A stretch of DNA of 64,000 nucleotides from Pelomonas saccharophila_A (lineage in GTDB: Bacteria > Pseudomonadota > Gammaproteobacteria > Burkholderiales > Burkholderiaceae_C): NCBI RefSeq assembly GCF_031458095.1, contig NZ_JAVDXU010000002.1, positions 186,001 to 250,000 of the forward strand, given 5' to 3'. Of this stretch, positions 46,427-55,539 are shown one piece after another. The translations under genes were made by a program, and so were the position numbers. Under the pieces are notes generated by a model. It searched no databases, was not told where the DNA came from, and saw only the letters and a program-made list of their open reading frames with translations. The number at the start of each line of letters is the position of its first letter. Within the stretch, counting starts at the first letter, position 1.

Positions 46427-47134
46427 CTACGGGGAGCAGCTCTTGCCGCGGCGAAGCCCACCACGAAGCAGTCCGAGACCCGCAATGCCGACAAGCGCCA
46501 GGCTCGAGGGCTCCGGAAGGTCATTAACCCGGAAGGGCATGGGGTTCTGCAAATTGTCCGCCTCGTGCTGGGGGCCGACCAGGAAGGGCGGGTTCAGGAA
46601 GGGCTCAAAGAAAGTGATGACATTGCAGCCCACGGCCTGCGCAGGGGCCGGGCAGGGGCCTAGCGTGTTGATGATCGGCGGAAGGCTGAGGGGCTGGCCG
46701 GCGATCTCGCTCATCCAGATCTCGAAGGTGATGGGGCTGACGCCGAAGTCGCCAAAGTCCAGCGGACCCGACTCCGCCATGTAGTCGTAGACCCCCAATC
46801 CCCCTGGCGCGATGAACGGGGCAAACGAGACATTCACCGGATTCCGGGGCCTGTCCTTGCCGTCGGGAAGCGTCGGGAAGTCAATCGTCAGCTTGGCCTC
46901 GTCCAGGATGAGGAAGTTGGCGGTGTTGTTCTGCACGGTGAACGTGAAGGTCGCTTTCTTGCCCTCCAGGATTGGCGAGTTGGACACCTGCGCCACGATC
47001 TGGATGCCGAACGGCGAGTTGGAATCCACCGGGTTGAGCACCGGCAAGACGGGATCCGCTCGAGCTCCCGCAAAGAAGAGCAGTGCCGCCACAAGCGCCA
47101 GTTTCCTGGCAAGGAGCAATTGGCCGAGTCTCAT
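46427..47134 (-). CDS. PEP-CTERM sorting-domain protein 3
   Basis: 235 residues: signal peptide (about 1-26), a beta-rich domain with FGIQIVAQVSNSPILEGKKATFTFTVQNNTANF (immunoglobulin-like character), and the sorting signal LPEPSSLALVGIAGLGLL followed by RGGLRRGKSC. The motif begins LPEP rather than VPEP. AAGGGAG lies before the ATG at 47134. Secreted, function unknown. The 281 bases upstream to the next gene contain nothing I can assign. Confidence 0.83.
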   Translation of the reverse strand: MRLGQLLLARKLALVAALLFFAGARADPVLPVLNPVDSNSPFGIQIVAQVSNSPILEGKKATFTFTVQNNTANFLILDEAKLTIDFPTLPDGKDRPRNPVNVSFAPFIAPGGLGVYDYMAESGPLDFGDFGVSPITFEIWMSEIAGQPLSLPPIINTLGPCPAPAQAVGCNVITFFEPFLNPPFLVGPQHEADNLQNPMPFRVNDLPEPSSLALVGIAGLGLLRGGLRRGKSCSP

Positions 47135-47415
47135 GGTTGATCTCCCTTGAGCAGACCCTGTACGCCGGCGTGCAATGCATGCCGCCGATGCGCAATGACG
47201 AGTCCGCCAGCGGGCGAAGTTCAGCCTTGCCGATAGCCGACGGGTCGGGCGGCCATCTGCAAAACATATGCGCTGGCCCGGCTCAATCCATCGCTCACTT
47301 GCGGGTGGCCTCAGGCCGCAGCCGAGCTTGAAACCTGGGCCGCGGCGGACTAAGGCCTGTCAACACCAGTGCAACGGGCGTTCCCGCAGGGTCGTGGCCG
47401 TTGTGTGGACGGGCC

Positions 47416-48378
47416 TCAATCGTCCGAGCTGAAGCCCGATGCCTTGACGACCGGCCCCCAGTAGTCGCGCTCGGCCGCCAGCCGCTTGGCGTAGTCCGCC
47501 GGCGGCAGCGACAAGGGCTCGAAACCCAGCTTGGCCAGGGCGTCGATGACGCTGGGCTCGCGCACCGCATTGCGGGCAATGTCGGCCAGCTTGTCGACCG
47601 CGGCCTGAGGCGTCTTGACCGGCACGAAGAGGCCATAGCTCTCGACGCCGACGATGCCCTTGAAGCCTTGCTCCTCGAAGGTCGGCACCTCGGGCGCAAA
47701 GCGCGAGCGGGCCTTGTCGGTGACACCCAGCAGGCGCACCCGGCCGCTGGGCAAATGCGGCAGGAAGTCGCCGATGGAGAAGCAGCCCGAGGCGATCTGG
47801 CCGCCCATCAGGTCCTGCATGCCGGGCGCAGCGCCCCGGTAGGGGGCATGGGTGAGTTTGAGGCCGGCCGCATGCTCGAACTGGTTGCCCAGGAAATGGG
47901 GCATGGCGCCGGCGGCCGGCGAGGCATAGGCGGCCTTGTCGGGGTTGGCCTTGAACCAGTCGGCCAGCTGGGCCAGGGTCTTCACGGTGGCCGGCACCAT
48001 GGGGCCGACGCCGAAGCCGCAGGTCGACAGGGCCAGCGGCGCGACGGGGATGACGTCGGTCGCCGGGTTGTAGGCCAGCTTGCGGTAGGCATGCGGGTAG
48101 ATGGTGAACATCGACGAGGGGCTGAGCAGCAGGGTCTGGCCGTCGGGGGCGGCGTCCTTCAGCCCGGCGATGGCGATGCGGCCGCCGGCGCCGACCTTCT
48201 GCTCGACCAGCACCGTCTCGCCCAGCTTGCCGCGGCTGAATTCGGCGAAGCGGCGCGCCGTCGTGTCCACCGAGCCACCGGCCGGGAAACCGACCAGGAT
48301 GCGCGGTGGCTGGCCCTGGGCGCGGGCGGCGAAGGGTGCAGCCGCAAGCGCGGCGAGAAGGTGGCGTCGGTCCATCAT
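47416..48378 (-). CDS. Bug/TctC-family periplasmic solute-binding protein
   Basis: 320 residues with an N-terminal signal (MMDRRHLLAALAAAPFAARA, Tat-like twin Arg). The mature domain PRILVGFPAGGSVDTTARRFAEFSR, GAGGRIAIAGLKDAAPDG and APYRGAAPGMQDLMGGQ is the Bordetella uptake gene fold, which binds small carboxylates. No TctA/TctB transporter genes are near, as is usual for the many orphan Bug proteins in Burkholderiales. The start at 48378 overlaps the MarR stop by 4 bases, so the two are coupled. Confidence 0.93.
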   Translation of the reverse strand: MMDRRHLLAALAAAPFAARAQGQPPRILVGFPAGGSVDTTARRFAEFSRGKLGETVLVEQKVGAGGRIAIAGLKDAAPDGQTLLLSPSSMFTIYPHAYRKLAYNPATDVIPVAPLALSTCGFGVGPMVPATVKTLAQLADWFKANPDKAAYASPAAGAMPHFLGNQFEHAAGLKLTHAPYRGAAPGMQDLMGGQIASGCFSIGDFLPHLPSGRVRLLGVTDKARSRFAPEVPTFEEQGFKGIVGVESYGLFVPVKTPQAAVDKLADIARNAVREPSVIDALAKLGFEPLSLPPADYAKRLAAERDYWGPVVKASGFSSDD

Positions 48379-48902
48379 GGTTTCTGTCTCCTGGGCTGGT
48401 TGTCGGGGGCGGTGCTCTGTGCGGTGGCCACCCAGGCCAGGCGCTCCAGCCCGGCTTTGAGTGCGGCGCCGGAGTCGCCCAGGGCGGCGAGCAGGGCGCG
48501 GTCATGTGCGGCGACGGCGGCCTCGAGCTTGACGAGGCGGCGCTTGCCGTTCGGCGTCAGGTAGAGACCCCAGGCCCGGGCGTCGTCGGGCGCGTCGCGG
48601 CGCTCCGCCCAGCCCTGGGCGGTCAACCAGTCGGTCAGCCGCAGGGCGCCGCTGCGGTGCAGGCCCATGGCCTGGCCCAGCAGGCCCTGGCGCAGGCCCG
48701 GGTTGCGCGCGATCAGCACCAGGGCGGCAAAGCGCTGCGGGCTGACGTCCCAATCGGCCGTGGCCCGATAGAAGTCGAGATAAAGCGCGTTCTGCGCGCG
48801 GCGCAGCGCATAGCCCAGCAGGCCGTCCAGCGGGCCGTAGTCCACGCCGGGCACGGGCAGCATCAGGCCTTCGGGATCGGGGCTGTCGATCTTGCTCACC
48901 AA
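48375..48902 (-). CDS. MarR-family transcriptional regulator
   Basis: 175 residues: winged HTH (about 40-125) with WDVSPQRFAALVLIARNPGLRQGLLGQAMGLHRSGALRLTDWL and the wing DAPDDARAWGLYLT. The start is uncertain: TTG at 48902, GTG at 48899, or ATG at 48863. It is divergent from a flavin monooxygenase; a perfect palindrome 15 bases upstream (48918-48932) is a likely site for it. It heads the MarR-Bug unit. Confidence 0.88.
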   Translation of the reverse strand: MVSKIDSPDPEGLMLPVPGVDYGPLDGLLGYALRRAQNALYLDFYRATADWDVSPQRFAALVLIARNPGLRQGLLGQAMGLHRSGALRLTDWLTAQGWAERRDAPDDARAWGLYLTPNGKRRLVKLEAAVAAHDRALLAALGDSGAALKAGLERLAWVATAQSTAPDNQPRRQKP

Positions 48903-48917
48903 TCCAGGGTAGTTTTA

Positions 48918-48932
48918 GTTGCAGTATGCAAC
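48918..48932. promoter_or_regulatory. Palindromic operator between MarR and monooxygenase genes
   Basis: GTTGCA-GTA-TGCAAC, perfect 6-bp arms, inside the short divergent intergenic region (52 bases, or 91 if the later MarR start is right). Position and size fit a MarR dimer controlling both directions. Confidence 0.65.
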
Positions 48933-48954
48933 CATCTCGCTTACCCTGAATGGC

Positions 48955-50175
48955 ATGAAGATCCTCATCGCAGGCGGCGGCATCGGCGGCTTGACGGCGG
49001 CCCTCGCGCTGAAGGCTCGCGGCCACGACGTCACGGTGCTGGAGTCGGTTCGCGAACCCAGGCCCCTGGGTGTGGGCATCAACCTGCTGCCCCATGCGGT
49101 GGGCGTGCTCGACGAGCTGGGTCTGCTGCCGGCACTGCGCGAGATGGCCGTCGAGACCTCGGCCCTGGTCTTTGCCAACCGGCATGGCCAGGCCATCCAT
49201 CGCGACCCGCGCGGCCTGGCCGGTGGCTACAGCCATCCGCAGTTCAGCATCCACCGCGGCGAATTGCAGATGCGGCTCTGGCGCGAGGCCTCGGCTCGGG
49301 TCACGGTGCTGAGTGGCCAGCGCGTCGTCGGCGTGCGCGACGGCAACATCGCCCTGATCGAGACGGCCGACGGCCCGCGCGAGCTGGCCGCAGACCTCAT
49401 CGTCGGCGCCGACGGCATCCACTCGGCCCTGCGCAGGCGCCTGGCGCCGGACGAGGGCCCGCCCTGCTGGCGCGGCGTCATGATGTGGCGCGGCACGTCC
49501 TGGGCGCCGCCCTTCCTCGATGGCCGCACCATGGTGCAGGCCGGCTACAGCCAGGCCAAGTTCGTCGTCTATCCGATTGGCGCGCCGCGGGCCGATGGGC
49601 TGCAGCTCATCAACTGGATTGCCGACCGCCGCGTACACGAACCCACGCCCGGCCTGACCGCCCCCGACCGCGCCGACTGGAGCCGCACCGGCAAGCTCGA
49701 CGACCTGCTGCCCACCTTCGGCAGCTGGCATTTCGACTGGCTGGACGTGCCCGGCCTCATCACCCGCGCCGAGCAGATGCTGGAATGGCCCATGGTGGAC
49801 CGCGACCCGCTGCCGCGCTGGCGCCTCGGCCCGTCGACGCTGCTGGGCGATGCGGCCCACCCCATGTATCCCATTGGCAGCAACGGCGCGACCCAGGCCA
49901 TCATGGACGCCCGGGCCCTGGCCGAGGCCCTAACGAACCACGCCGACCTCGAAACGGCCCTGGCCGCCTACGAGGACGAGCGCCGGCCGCTGTGCGCCCG
50001 CATCGTCGAGATGAATCGCCGCGAGGGGCTGGACGCCATCCTGGACCGCGTCGAGGCGCTGGCGCCGGACGGCTTTGCAAGGCTGGAGGACGTCATCGAC
50101 CCCGCCGAGGTCGCCGCCGAGATCAACAGCTACAAGGCCGCCGCGGGACACCGGCTGCAGGCCGCCCGCGGCTGA
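48955..50175 (+). CDS. FAD-dependent monooxygenase (flavin-dependent oxidoreductase)
   Basis: 406 residues, aromatic hydroxylase fold. Motifs: KILIAGGGIGGLTAALAL (FAD GxGxxG), DLIVGADGIHSALR (DG), and STLLGDAAHPMYPIGSNGATQAI (GD). This is close to the hydroxylase group that includes salicylate and phenazine hydroxylases. It probably oxidises an aromatic or heterocyclic substrate under MarR control. The ATG at 48955 gives the family start MKILIAGGG. Three bases separate it from the convergent next gene. Confidence 0.92.
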   Translation: MKILIAGGGIGGLTAALALKARGHDVTVLESVREPRPLGVGINLLPHAVGVLDELGLLPALREMAVETSALVFANRHGQAIHRDPRGLAGGYSHPQFSIHRGELQMRLWREASARVTVLSGQRVVGVRDGNIALIETADGPRELAADLIVGADGIHSALRRRLAPDEGPPCWRGVMMWRGTSWAPPFLDGRTMVQAGYSQAKFVVYPIGAPRADGLQLINWIADRRVHEPTPGLTAPDRADWSRTGKLDDLLPTFGSWHFDWLDVPGLITRAEQMLEWPMVDRDPLPRWRLGPSTLLGDAAHPMYPIGSNGATQAIMDARALAEALTNHADLETALAAYEDERRPLCARIVEMNRREGLDAILDRVEALAPDGFARLEDVIDPAEVAAEINSYKAAAGHRLQAARG

Positions 50176-50178
50176 GTT

Positions 50179-51042
50179 TCAGGGCCGTTCGCGCAGATCC
50201 TGGGCGCGCCGGATGGTGGCCACCTTGAAGGCCTTCCATTCGGCACGCGTCATCGGGCGACTGGCCATGCGGTCGAGACGGAAGCTGGTCCAGGTCGGGT
50301 TGTCGGGCACGGGGTGCTCGATGCGCTGGATCAGGCGGTCCTGGGCATTGACCCAGAGCGTGCCCAGCTTGCCGGCAAAGGCCGGACCACCCACCTCGTA
50401 GCGATGCACGGCCACATCATCCAGGGTCTCGTCGCCCAGGTATTTGAAGGTCGCCACGCCCTTGTCGACGAGGCCGCCCAGTTGCTCGCCGCCATCGGGC
50501 TTGAAGCGCTGGCGCAGGAACTCGAAATCCGGGTCGACGATGCCAACCTGGAAGTCGGCCCGGGGTTGCTTGAGCAGGGGCAGCGTGGCGTTGAGGCCGG
50601 CGAGGTCGAAGTTGTAGATGTGGGCCGGCAGATGCGAAACCTGCACCGGCAGCTTCGCCTTGGCCACGGCCGCGACGAGGCGGCGCTGGCCGGGGTCGCT
50701 GTTCAACGCCATCTGCAGCGGCTGTACGCCTTGCTCGAGGCGGTTGTAGGAGCGCATCCAGCTCTCGGTGAGGGTCTGCGGGTCCAGCCTGGCTTCGACG
50801 AGACCGAGGTAGCGGCCGTCGTTTTCCACCTTCAGCACCTCCAGCTGCAGCGGGCCGGCGAAATAGAGCGACTGCACCTGGCGGACGCTGCCGTCGAGAT
50901 TGGACTTCAGGTAGTGCACGACATGCTGGGTCGGCAGCTTGCCGAGCTGGCGATGGAACTGGTCCAGGCTGTCCGTCTGCGCCTGGGCGAGCGAGGACAG
51001 CAGGCACAGCACAAGGCTGGCGGCACCGAGGGCGAGGCGCAT
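50179..51042 (-). CDS. Hypothetical exported protein
   Basis: 287 residues, not recognised. Signal peptide MRLALGAASLVLCLLSSLAQA, then a beta-rich periplasmic domain with FHRQLGKLPTQHVVHYLKSN, YFAGPLQLEVLKVENDGRYLGL, and KYLGDETLDDVAVHRYEVGGPAFAGKLGTLWVNAQDRLIQRIEHPVPDNP. The latter resembles LolA/LolB-like or outer-membrane lipoprotein-carrier folds in alternating pattern, but no definite family is claimed. The start at 51042 is the ATG before the signal peptide. It is divergent from the metallophosphoesterase gene. Confidence 0.72.
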   Translation of the reverse strand: MRLALGAASLVLCLLSSLAQAQTDSLDQFHRQLGKLPTQHVVHYLKSNLDGSVRQVQSLYFAGPLQLEVLKVENDGRYLGLVEARLDPQTLTESWMRSYNRLEQGVQPLQMALNSDPGQRRLVAAVAKAKLPVQVSHLPAHIYNFDLAGLNATLPLLKQPRADFQVGIVDPDFEFLRQRFKPDGGEQLGGLVDKGVATFKYLGDETLDDVAVHRYEVGGPAFAGKLGTLWVNAQDRLIQRIEHPVPDNPTWTSFRLDRMASRPMTRAEWKAFKVATIRRAQDLRERP

Positions 51043-51127
51043 GGTCGTGGCGATGGATAGTCGGACGACCAGTATGCGCCGCGGCCGCACTTGATGGGCG
51101 CGCGGCACGCGACGATCATCGCGGCCC

Positions 51128-53041
51128 ATGCCCCCACTCAAGCTCGGCCGCTCCGTCCCGCCCCATGACCGCCACCCCGTCGCCTGGTACCAGCCCGAGG
51201 TGCTGTGGACGGCGGCGCGCCAGGTGCTGTCGTCACTGGACCAGCTGCGCAACCGCGATGGCCGCGAGAGCCAGCTGACGCCCCTGGTCGTCATCGACCG
51301 CAGCCAGCCGGAGGCGGACGGCAACTTCTGGTTCGACTTCATTGCCGACACCGGCGACGGCGGCAATGCCAGCTATGCGGTGGCGAGCGCCGCGCTGGCG
51401 CCGGAGCTGAAGACCGGCGGCGAAAACCTGCAGACGCTCCCGAGAGGGCAATTGCTGCTCTTCGGCGGCGACCTCGCCTACCCGGCCGCCAGCACCGAGG
51501 ACTACCGCTACCGCTTCGTCGAGATGTTCGAGGCCGTGCGCAACGACTTCGCCGACACGATGGTGCGCGGCCGGCGGCTGACGCTGGCGGCCGTGCCGCA
51601 GAACCACGACTGGATGGACTCGGCGTCCACCTTCAGCCGCTATTTCGTGCGCGGCTACGACTCGGCACCGCTGCTGGGGGCCGATATCCCGCAGCGCCAG
51701 TCCTATTTCTGCGTCAAGCTACCGGGCGGCTGGTGGGCCCTGGCCCTGGACTTCGCGCTGACCCACGACATCGACCGCGACCAGTACGAGCAGTTCGAGG
51801 CCCTGGCCATCGGCGGCCATGGCAAGCCCGCCCTCATCGGCCCCGAAGACAAGGTCGTCCTGATCTACCCCGAGCCCTACTGGACCCGCCCCATCGGCGA
51901 CGGTGCCGACGAAAGCCATCCCAAGCGCTACCAGCGCCTGGAGGGCCTGCTGCGCGGCCGCATCCGGCTGCGGCTGGCGGGCGACCTGCACCACTACATG
52001 CGCTGGGATTCGCAGGACCTGGACAGGGATGGCCGCCTCGTCACCTGCGGCTGCGGCGGCGCCTTCACCCACCCCACCCACACCAAGGCGACGACGCGGC
52101 CGGTGCGGCTGCGGGAATTCGACACCGAGGACTGCATCCCGCCGGAGCCGCGCAGCGCCACGCCGGCCCTCAAGGTCGGGCTGACGGGCCGACGTGCCAA
52201 GGGCCGGCGCTTCGAGCGCCAGGAGGCCACCGTCTACCCGGGCGCCCAGGCCTCGCGCGGCCGCGCCTGGCGCAATCTGTTCGCCTTCCTGCCGCGGCGC
52301 GAAGGCGGCAACGGCAATGTCGGCTTCGCCCTGCTCGTCGGCGCCCTCTACTGGTTCAACGCCTATCTGAACTCCATGCCATTTTCCTGGTCCTTCAAGG
52401 CCGACGGCTTCCAGCCGCTGTGGGTCTATGGGCCGGGCGACTACGGCAGCGTGCTGGCCCTGTGGCTCAAGGCCATGGTGTTCAGCCCGCTGGGCTTCCT
52501 CATCAACCTGCTGATGGCCTTTGGCTGCATGGCCATGGGCCGCGAAGCGGTGGACGAGCTGTCGCCCGACGATGGCCTCACGACACGCTGGACCGTCACC
52601 TGGGGCATGGGCGCCGTGCATGCCCTCGTCCACGTCGTGGCGGTGTTCAGCCTGGAGTTCTTCATGCACCAGGCCGTCAGCCTGTGGGCCGGCCTGGGCA
52701 ACCGCGACCAGTCCCTCGGGCTGATCCTGCATTCGCTGCTGGTCGGGGCGGGTGTCTTTGCGGGCGGCACGGTGCTGGGCTCGGCACTTTTCGGCGGCTA
52801 TCTGGCCCTGATGTGTCGCCTGGGCCTGCTGACCAACAACGGCTACGCGGCCCTGGACGGCCAGGACCACAAGGGGTTCCTGCGCTTTCGCATCGACGCC
52901 GCCGGCGAGCTGACGGCCTGGTTCATCGCCATCGACCGCGTGCCGCGGCGCTGGCGGCGTTCAAGCCCGCCCGGTCCGGTCTGGCGCAATGACGATGCTC
53001 AGGCGACGGCGCCGCGGGTGCATGACCGCTTCAGCTTGTAA
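51128..53041 (+). CDS. Metallophosphoesterase with C-terminal membrane domain
   Basis: 637 residues. The N-terminal 360 residues form a calcineurin-like phosphoesterase: FIADTGDGG, LFGGDLAYPAAS, AVPQNHDWMDS (GNHD replaced by QNHD) and LAGDLHHYMRW (GDxHH). The C-terminal part (about 395-590) has four to five membrane helices, and the end is basic. The substrate is unknown; the QNHD variant still has the metal Asn, His and Asp. A membrane-tethered phosphoesterase of this kind is uncommon. It is alone, flanked by divergent and convergent genes. Confidence 0.82.
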   Translation: MPPLKLGRSVPPHDRHPVAWYQPEVLWTAARQVLSSLDQLRNRDGRESQLTPLVVIDRSQPEADGNFWFDFIADTGDGGNASYAVASAALAPELKTGGENLQTLPRGQLLLFGGDLAYPAASTEDYRYRFVEMFEAVRNDFADTMVRGRRLTLAAVPQNHDWMDSASTFSRYFVRGYDSAPLLGADIPQRQSYFCVKLPGGWWALALDFALTHDIDRDQYEQFEALAIGGHGKPALIGPEDKVVLIYPEPYWTRPIGDGADESHPKRYQRLEGLLRGRIRLRLAGDLHHYMRWDSQDLDRDGRLVTCGCGGAFTHPTHTKATTRPVRLREFDTEDCIPPEPRSATPALKVGLTGRRAKGRRFERQEATVYPGAQASRGRAWRNLFAFLPRREGGNGNVGFALLVGALYWFNAYLNSMPFSWSFKADGFQPLWVYGPGDYGSVLALWLKAMVFSPLGFLINLLMAFGCMAMGREAVDELSPDDGLTTRWTVTWGMGAVHALVHVVAVFSLEFFMHQAVSLWAGLGNRDQSLGLILHSLLVGAGVFAGGTVLGSALFGGYLALMCRLGLLTNNGYAALDGQDHKGFLRFRIDAAGELTAWFIAIDRVPRRWRRSSPPGPVWRNDDAQATAPRVHDRFSL

Positions 53042-53055
53042 AGCCCTACCTGGGG

Positions 53056-53499
53056 CTACTGCAGGCGCGACGCGCAGGCCAGCCCCACCTGGATACCCAG
53101 CCTCTCCATGCCCGCGCGGTCACCCCGGGTCGCGAGTTCCTTGACCCGGTCGACCTGAGTCAGGGTGGTGTCGGCGGTGCAGTCGCAGAAGTCGCGGAAC
53201 TTGCGCGGCTGCTCGGCGGCGATGCGTGCGAGGGCCGGTGTGCTGCGTGCGCCCTGGGCCATGCAACTGGCCACCAAGGTCTGGCGGATTTCCGAGACCG
53301 ACCCGTTGGCGGGCAAGGCCGGCAAGGCCGAAACGGATCGCACATCGATCTGCGCACTGCGCGTCGCTTCCGGGCAGGGCTGCGACTGGTAGGCCGTCTT
53401 GCCGGTGCTGTCCACGCACTTGAAGACCTGGGCGCTGGCAGACAGGGACAGGGCCGAGCCCAGCAGCAGCAAGAGGATGCGGTGCAGATAGATGCGCAT
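53056..53499 (-). CDS. DUF4124-like small exported protein
   Basis: 147 residues: signal peptide (MRIYLHRILLLLLGSALSLSASA), an N-terminal DUF4124-like segment (VFKCVDSTGKTAYQSQPCPE) and a C-terminal helical region with FRDFCDCTADTTLTQVD and four further Cys. Disulphides are likely. Function is unknown. The ATG at 53499 lies directly before the signal. The upstream 268-base gap is occupied by repeat copy D and holds no gene. Confidence 0.82.
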   Translation of the reverse strand: MRIYLHRILLLLLGSALSLSASAQVFKCVDSTGKTAYQSQPCPEATRSAQIDVRSVSALPALPANGSVSEIRQTLVASCMAQGARSTPALARIAAEQPRKFRDFCDCTADTTLTQVDRVKELATRGDRAGMERLGIQVGLACASRLQ

Positions 53500-53621
53500 G
53501 GATGAGCAAGCCCGGTGAATGCTGGGCGCCATGCTAGCCAAGCCCACCCATGCGCAAGCGGCAGTAACGCACGCGCGGCGCGCTATCTCGCGGCAATGTT
53601 CACCTCAGTCGTCGGGCGTAT

Positions 53622-53770
53622 TTCGGGCCGAGCGCTGGGCCGCTCCCGAGCCGGCCCGCTTGGGCGATGTGCTCGCGGCTCAATGCCGCGAGCATCGCCG
53701 TCCCCTCGGGGGACCGGCTGGTCGCGCCCGCGTTCAGCGAGGCGAGACCAGATGAGGGGCTCCAGTTCTA
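53622..53770 (+). repeat. Dispersed hairpin repeat, copy D (full form)
   Basis: Reference copy. Blocks: TCGGGCCGAGCGCTGGGCCG, CTCCCGAGCCGGCCCGC, a 15-bp hairpin with 2-nt bulge (53663-53699), GTCCCCTCGGGGGAC (hairpin), GCGTTCAGCGAGGCGAGACC, GATGAGGGGCTCCAGTTCTA. The last word ends at the stop codon of the minus-strand DUF885 gene. Copies A, B and C share these ends. Confidence 0.85.
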
Positions 53771-55477
53771 CTTCAGCATTTCGGCCGCAATCAAGCGCAC
53801 CGGCGCATTGCCATAGCTGAGAAACTGCTCGTGGAAGGCCTTGAGGTTGAAACCCGGCCTGGCCTTGAGCGCCTCACGCAGCGCAAAGATCTCGCTGTAG
53901 CCGCTGAAATAGCTGGTCAGCTGCACCGACGTCAGCTGCACGCGGCGCCACTTCTCCTTGGCCTCGCGTTCGGTCTGGAAGGCTTGGCGCACCAGCAGGT
54001 CCAGTGCGTCGGCCTCGCTCATGCCGAGCACGTGCACGCTGTAGTCGAGCACGGTGTTGGTGACCGAGCGCAGATGCCATTTGCCGTACATCAGCGTCAT
54101 CTCGGGCGAGGCGCCGTAACCGCTCTCGATCATCATGCGCTCGCCGTAGACGGCCCAGCCCTCCACCATGGCGCCGTTGCCGAACAGGGCCTTGACCTTG
54201 CTCGGCGCGCGGTTGGCATGTACGAGCTGGGTGTAGTGGCCCGGGATGGCCTCGTGGATATTGAGGATCTGCAGGATCCAGTGGTTGTATTCACGCAGCG
54301 AGCTCTCGGCCTCCTCGGGCTTGAGGTCGTCCAGCGGCGTCACGTTGTAATAGGTGCGGTCCTGGGGGCGGTAGGCGCCGGGCGCCTCGATGCTGGCGCC
54401 GGCCACGCCGCGCTGGTATTCGGGCGTCTCGCGCACGGCCAGAGGCTTGCTGGCGTCCTGGCTGAGCAGGTCGTGGTCGCGCACCCAGGCTTCCAGCTGC
54501 GGGATCTGGGCGCGGATCTCGTCGACAAAACGCTCACGCGCCACATGGCGCTCGCTGAGCTTGGCGATGACGCGGCCGATCAGCGCAAAGCGGTCGCTGG
54601 GCGGCGTCTCGCTGCCGATGACACTGGGCCACAGCGCGGCAGCCTGGGTCTGCATGCTGGCCAGCACCTCCTCGCGGCGCTGCTGGGCGAGCTCGTAGGT
54701 CTCCTTGGCCGTGCGGGCCGACTGGATGTCGTGGGCAAACTTGGGCTCGTAGCGCTCGGCGCCCAGGCGGAAGCCCCGCACCGGCTTGAGCTTCTTCAGA
54801 TGCGCCACATAGCCGTTCACCGCGGCGCGGGCCTGGGCCAGCGGCGCCTTGAGGGCGGCGGCCTGGCCGGCCTCGGCGGCGCGTTTGGCGATGTCGTCCA
54901 GCACGCCGAGCACGCCAGGCGCCTGCTGGATGGCCAGCTCGGTGTGCTCGCCCGTGACACCGGTCAGGCTGGCCTGGGCCGCGCGGTAATAGGCCGGCAA
55001 AGCGGCGATGCGCGGCTTGAGCGCCTTCAGCCGCGCCGGCAGCGGCGCGTAGTCGGTATTCAGCAGCAGGTCCAGCGGCGCGGCCGGGTTGTGCTCGGCC
55101 GGGTTCCAGGACCATTCACGCAGCACGTCCAGGCGCCAGAGGTCGCTCTGGATCTTGCCAATCAACAAGGCGCGATCCATGCGCTGGCTGGTGCTCAGCG
55201 CGATCTCGGGCTGGCGCTCGAACTCGGCCTGCCACCTCGCCAGGAAAGCCCGCATGCGGTCGCGCTGGCCATGGCTGGGCAGGGTCACGCGGGGCGCGAA
55301 CTCGAAGCGGCCGGCTGCGACGGCGGCGTCGGGATCCTGTCGCCAGAGGGCCTCGAGGAATTTCTCGGTCAGCTGGTTGAAGCCGGCGTCCTGGGCCCGG
55401 CTGATCGAAGGGACGAAGGGGGCGGCGGCGAGAGCGAGGCTGAACTGGCGGCGGTTGAATGGCATGGCGACGTGCAA
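53768..55477 (-). CDS. DUF885 family exported metallopeptidase-like protein
   Basis: 569 residues. A Tat-like signal (NRRQFSLALAAAPFVPSISRA) precedes a mostly helical body. The zinc motif is LNIHEAIPGHYTQL (HExxxGH) with VEGWAVYGERMMIE downstream, the DUF885 signature. Probable periplasmic peptidase. The start is TTG at 55477 with GAGG 8 bases upstream; an ATG four codons later (55465) gives nearly the same protein. Its stop codon is adjacent to repeat copy D. Confidence 0.9.
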   Translation of the reverse strand: MHVAMPFNRRQFSLALAAAPFVPSISRAQDAGFNQLTEKFLEALWRQDPDAAVAAGRFEFAPRVTLPSHGQRDRMRAFLARWQAEFERQPEIALSTSQRMDRALLIGKIQSDLWRLDVLREWSWNPAEHNPAAPLDLLLNTDYAPLPARLKALKPRIAALPAYYRAAQASLTGVTGEHTELAIQQAPGVLGVLDDIAKRAAEAGQAAALKAPLAQARAAVNGYVAHLKKLKPVRGFRLGAERYEPKFAHDIQSARTAKETYELAQQRREEVLASMQTQAAALWPSVIGSETPPSDRFALIGRVIAKLSERHVARERFVDEIRAQIPQLEAWVRDHDLLSQDASKPLAVRETPEYQRGVAGASIEAPGAYRPQDRTYYNVTPLDDLKPEEAESSLREYNHWILQILNIHEAIPGHYTQLVHANRAPSKVKALFGNGAMVEGWAVYGERMMIESGYGASPEMTLMYGKWHLRSVTNTVLDYSVHVLGMSEADALDLLVRQAFQTEREAKEKWRRVQLTSVQLTSYFSGYSEIFALREALKARPGFNLKAFHEQFLSYGNAPVRLIAAEMLK

Positions 55478-55539
55478 AGGTGGAACCTCGATCGTCGCTC
55501 AAGGCCGCGCCGCAGCCAAAAGGGATACCGCCAGGGCGA

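Noticed and set aside
47135..47200. Sigma-54 promoter ahead of the third PEP-CTERM gene
   Set aside because: GGCATGCATTGC resembles GG-N10-GC but the spacing is wrong; no similar site is present before the other two PEP-CTERM genes.
47135..47415. Gene or structured element in the gap before the Bug gene
   Set aside because: I find only short GC-rich dyads and no supported frame.
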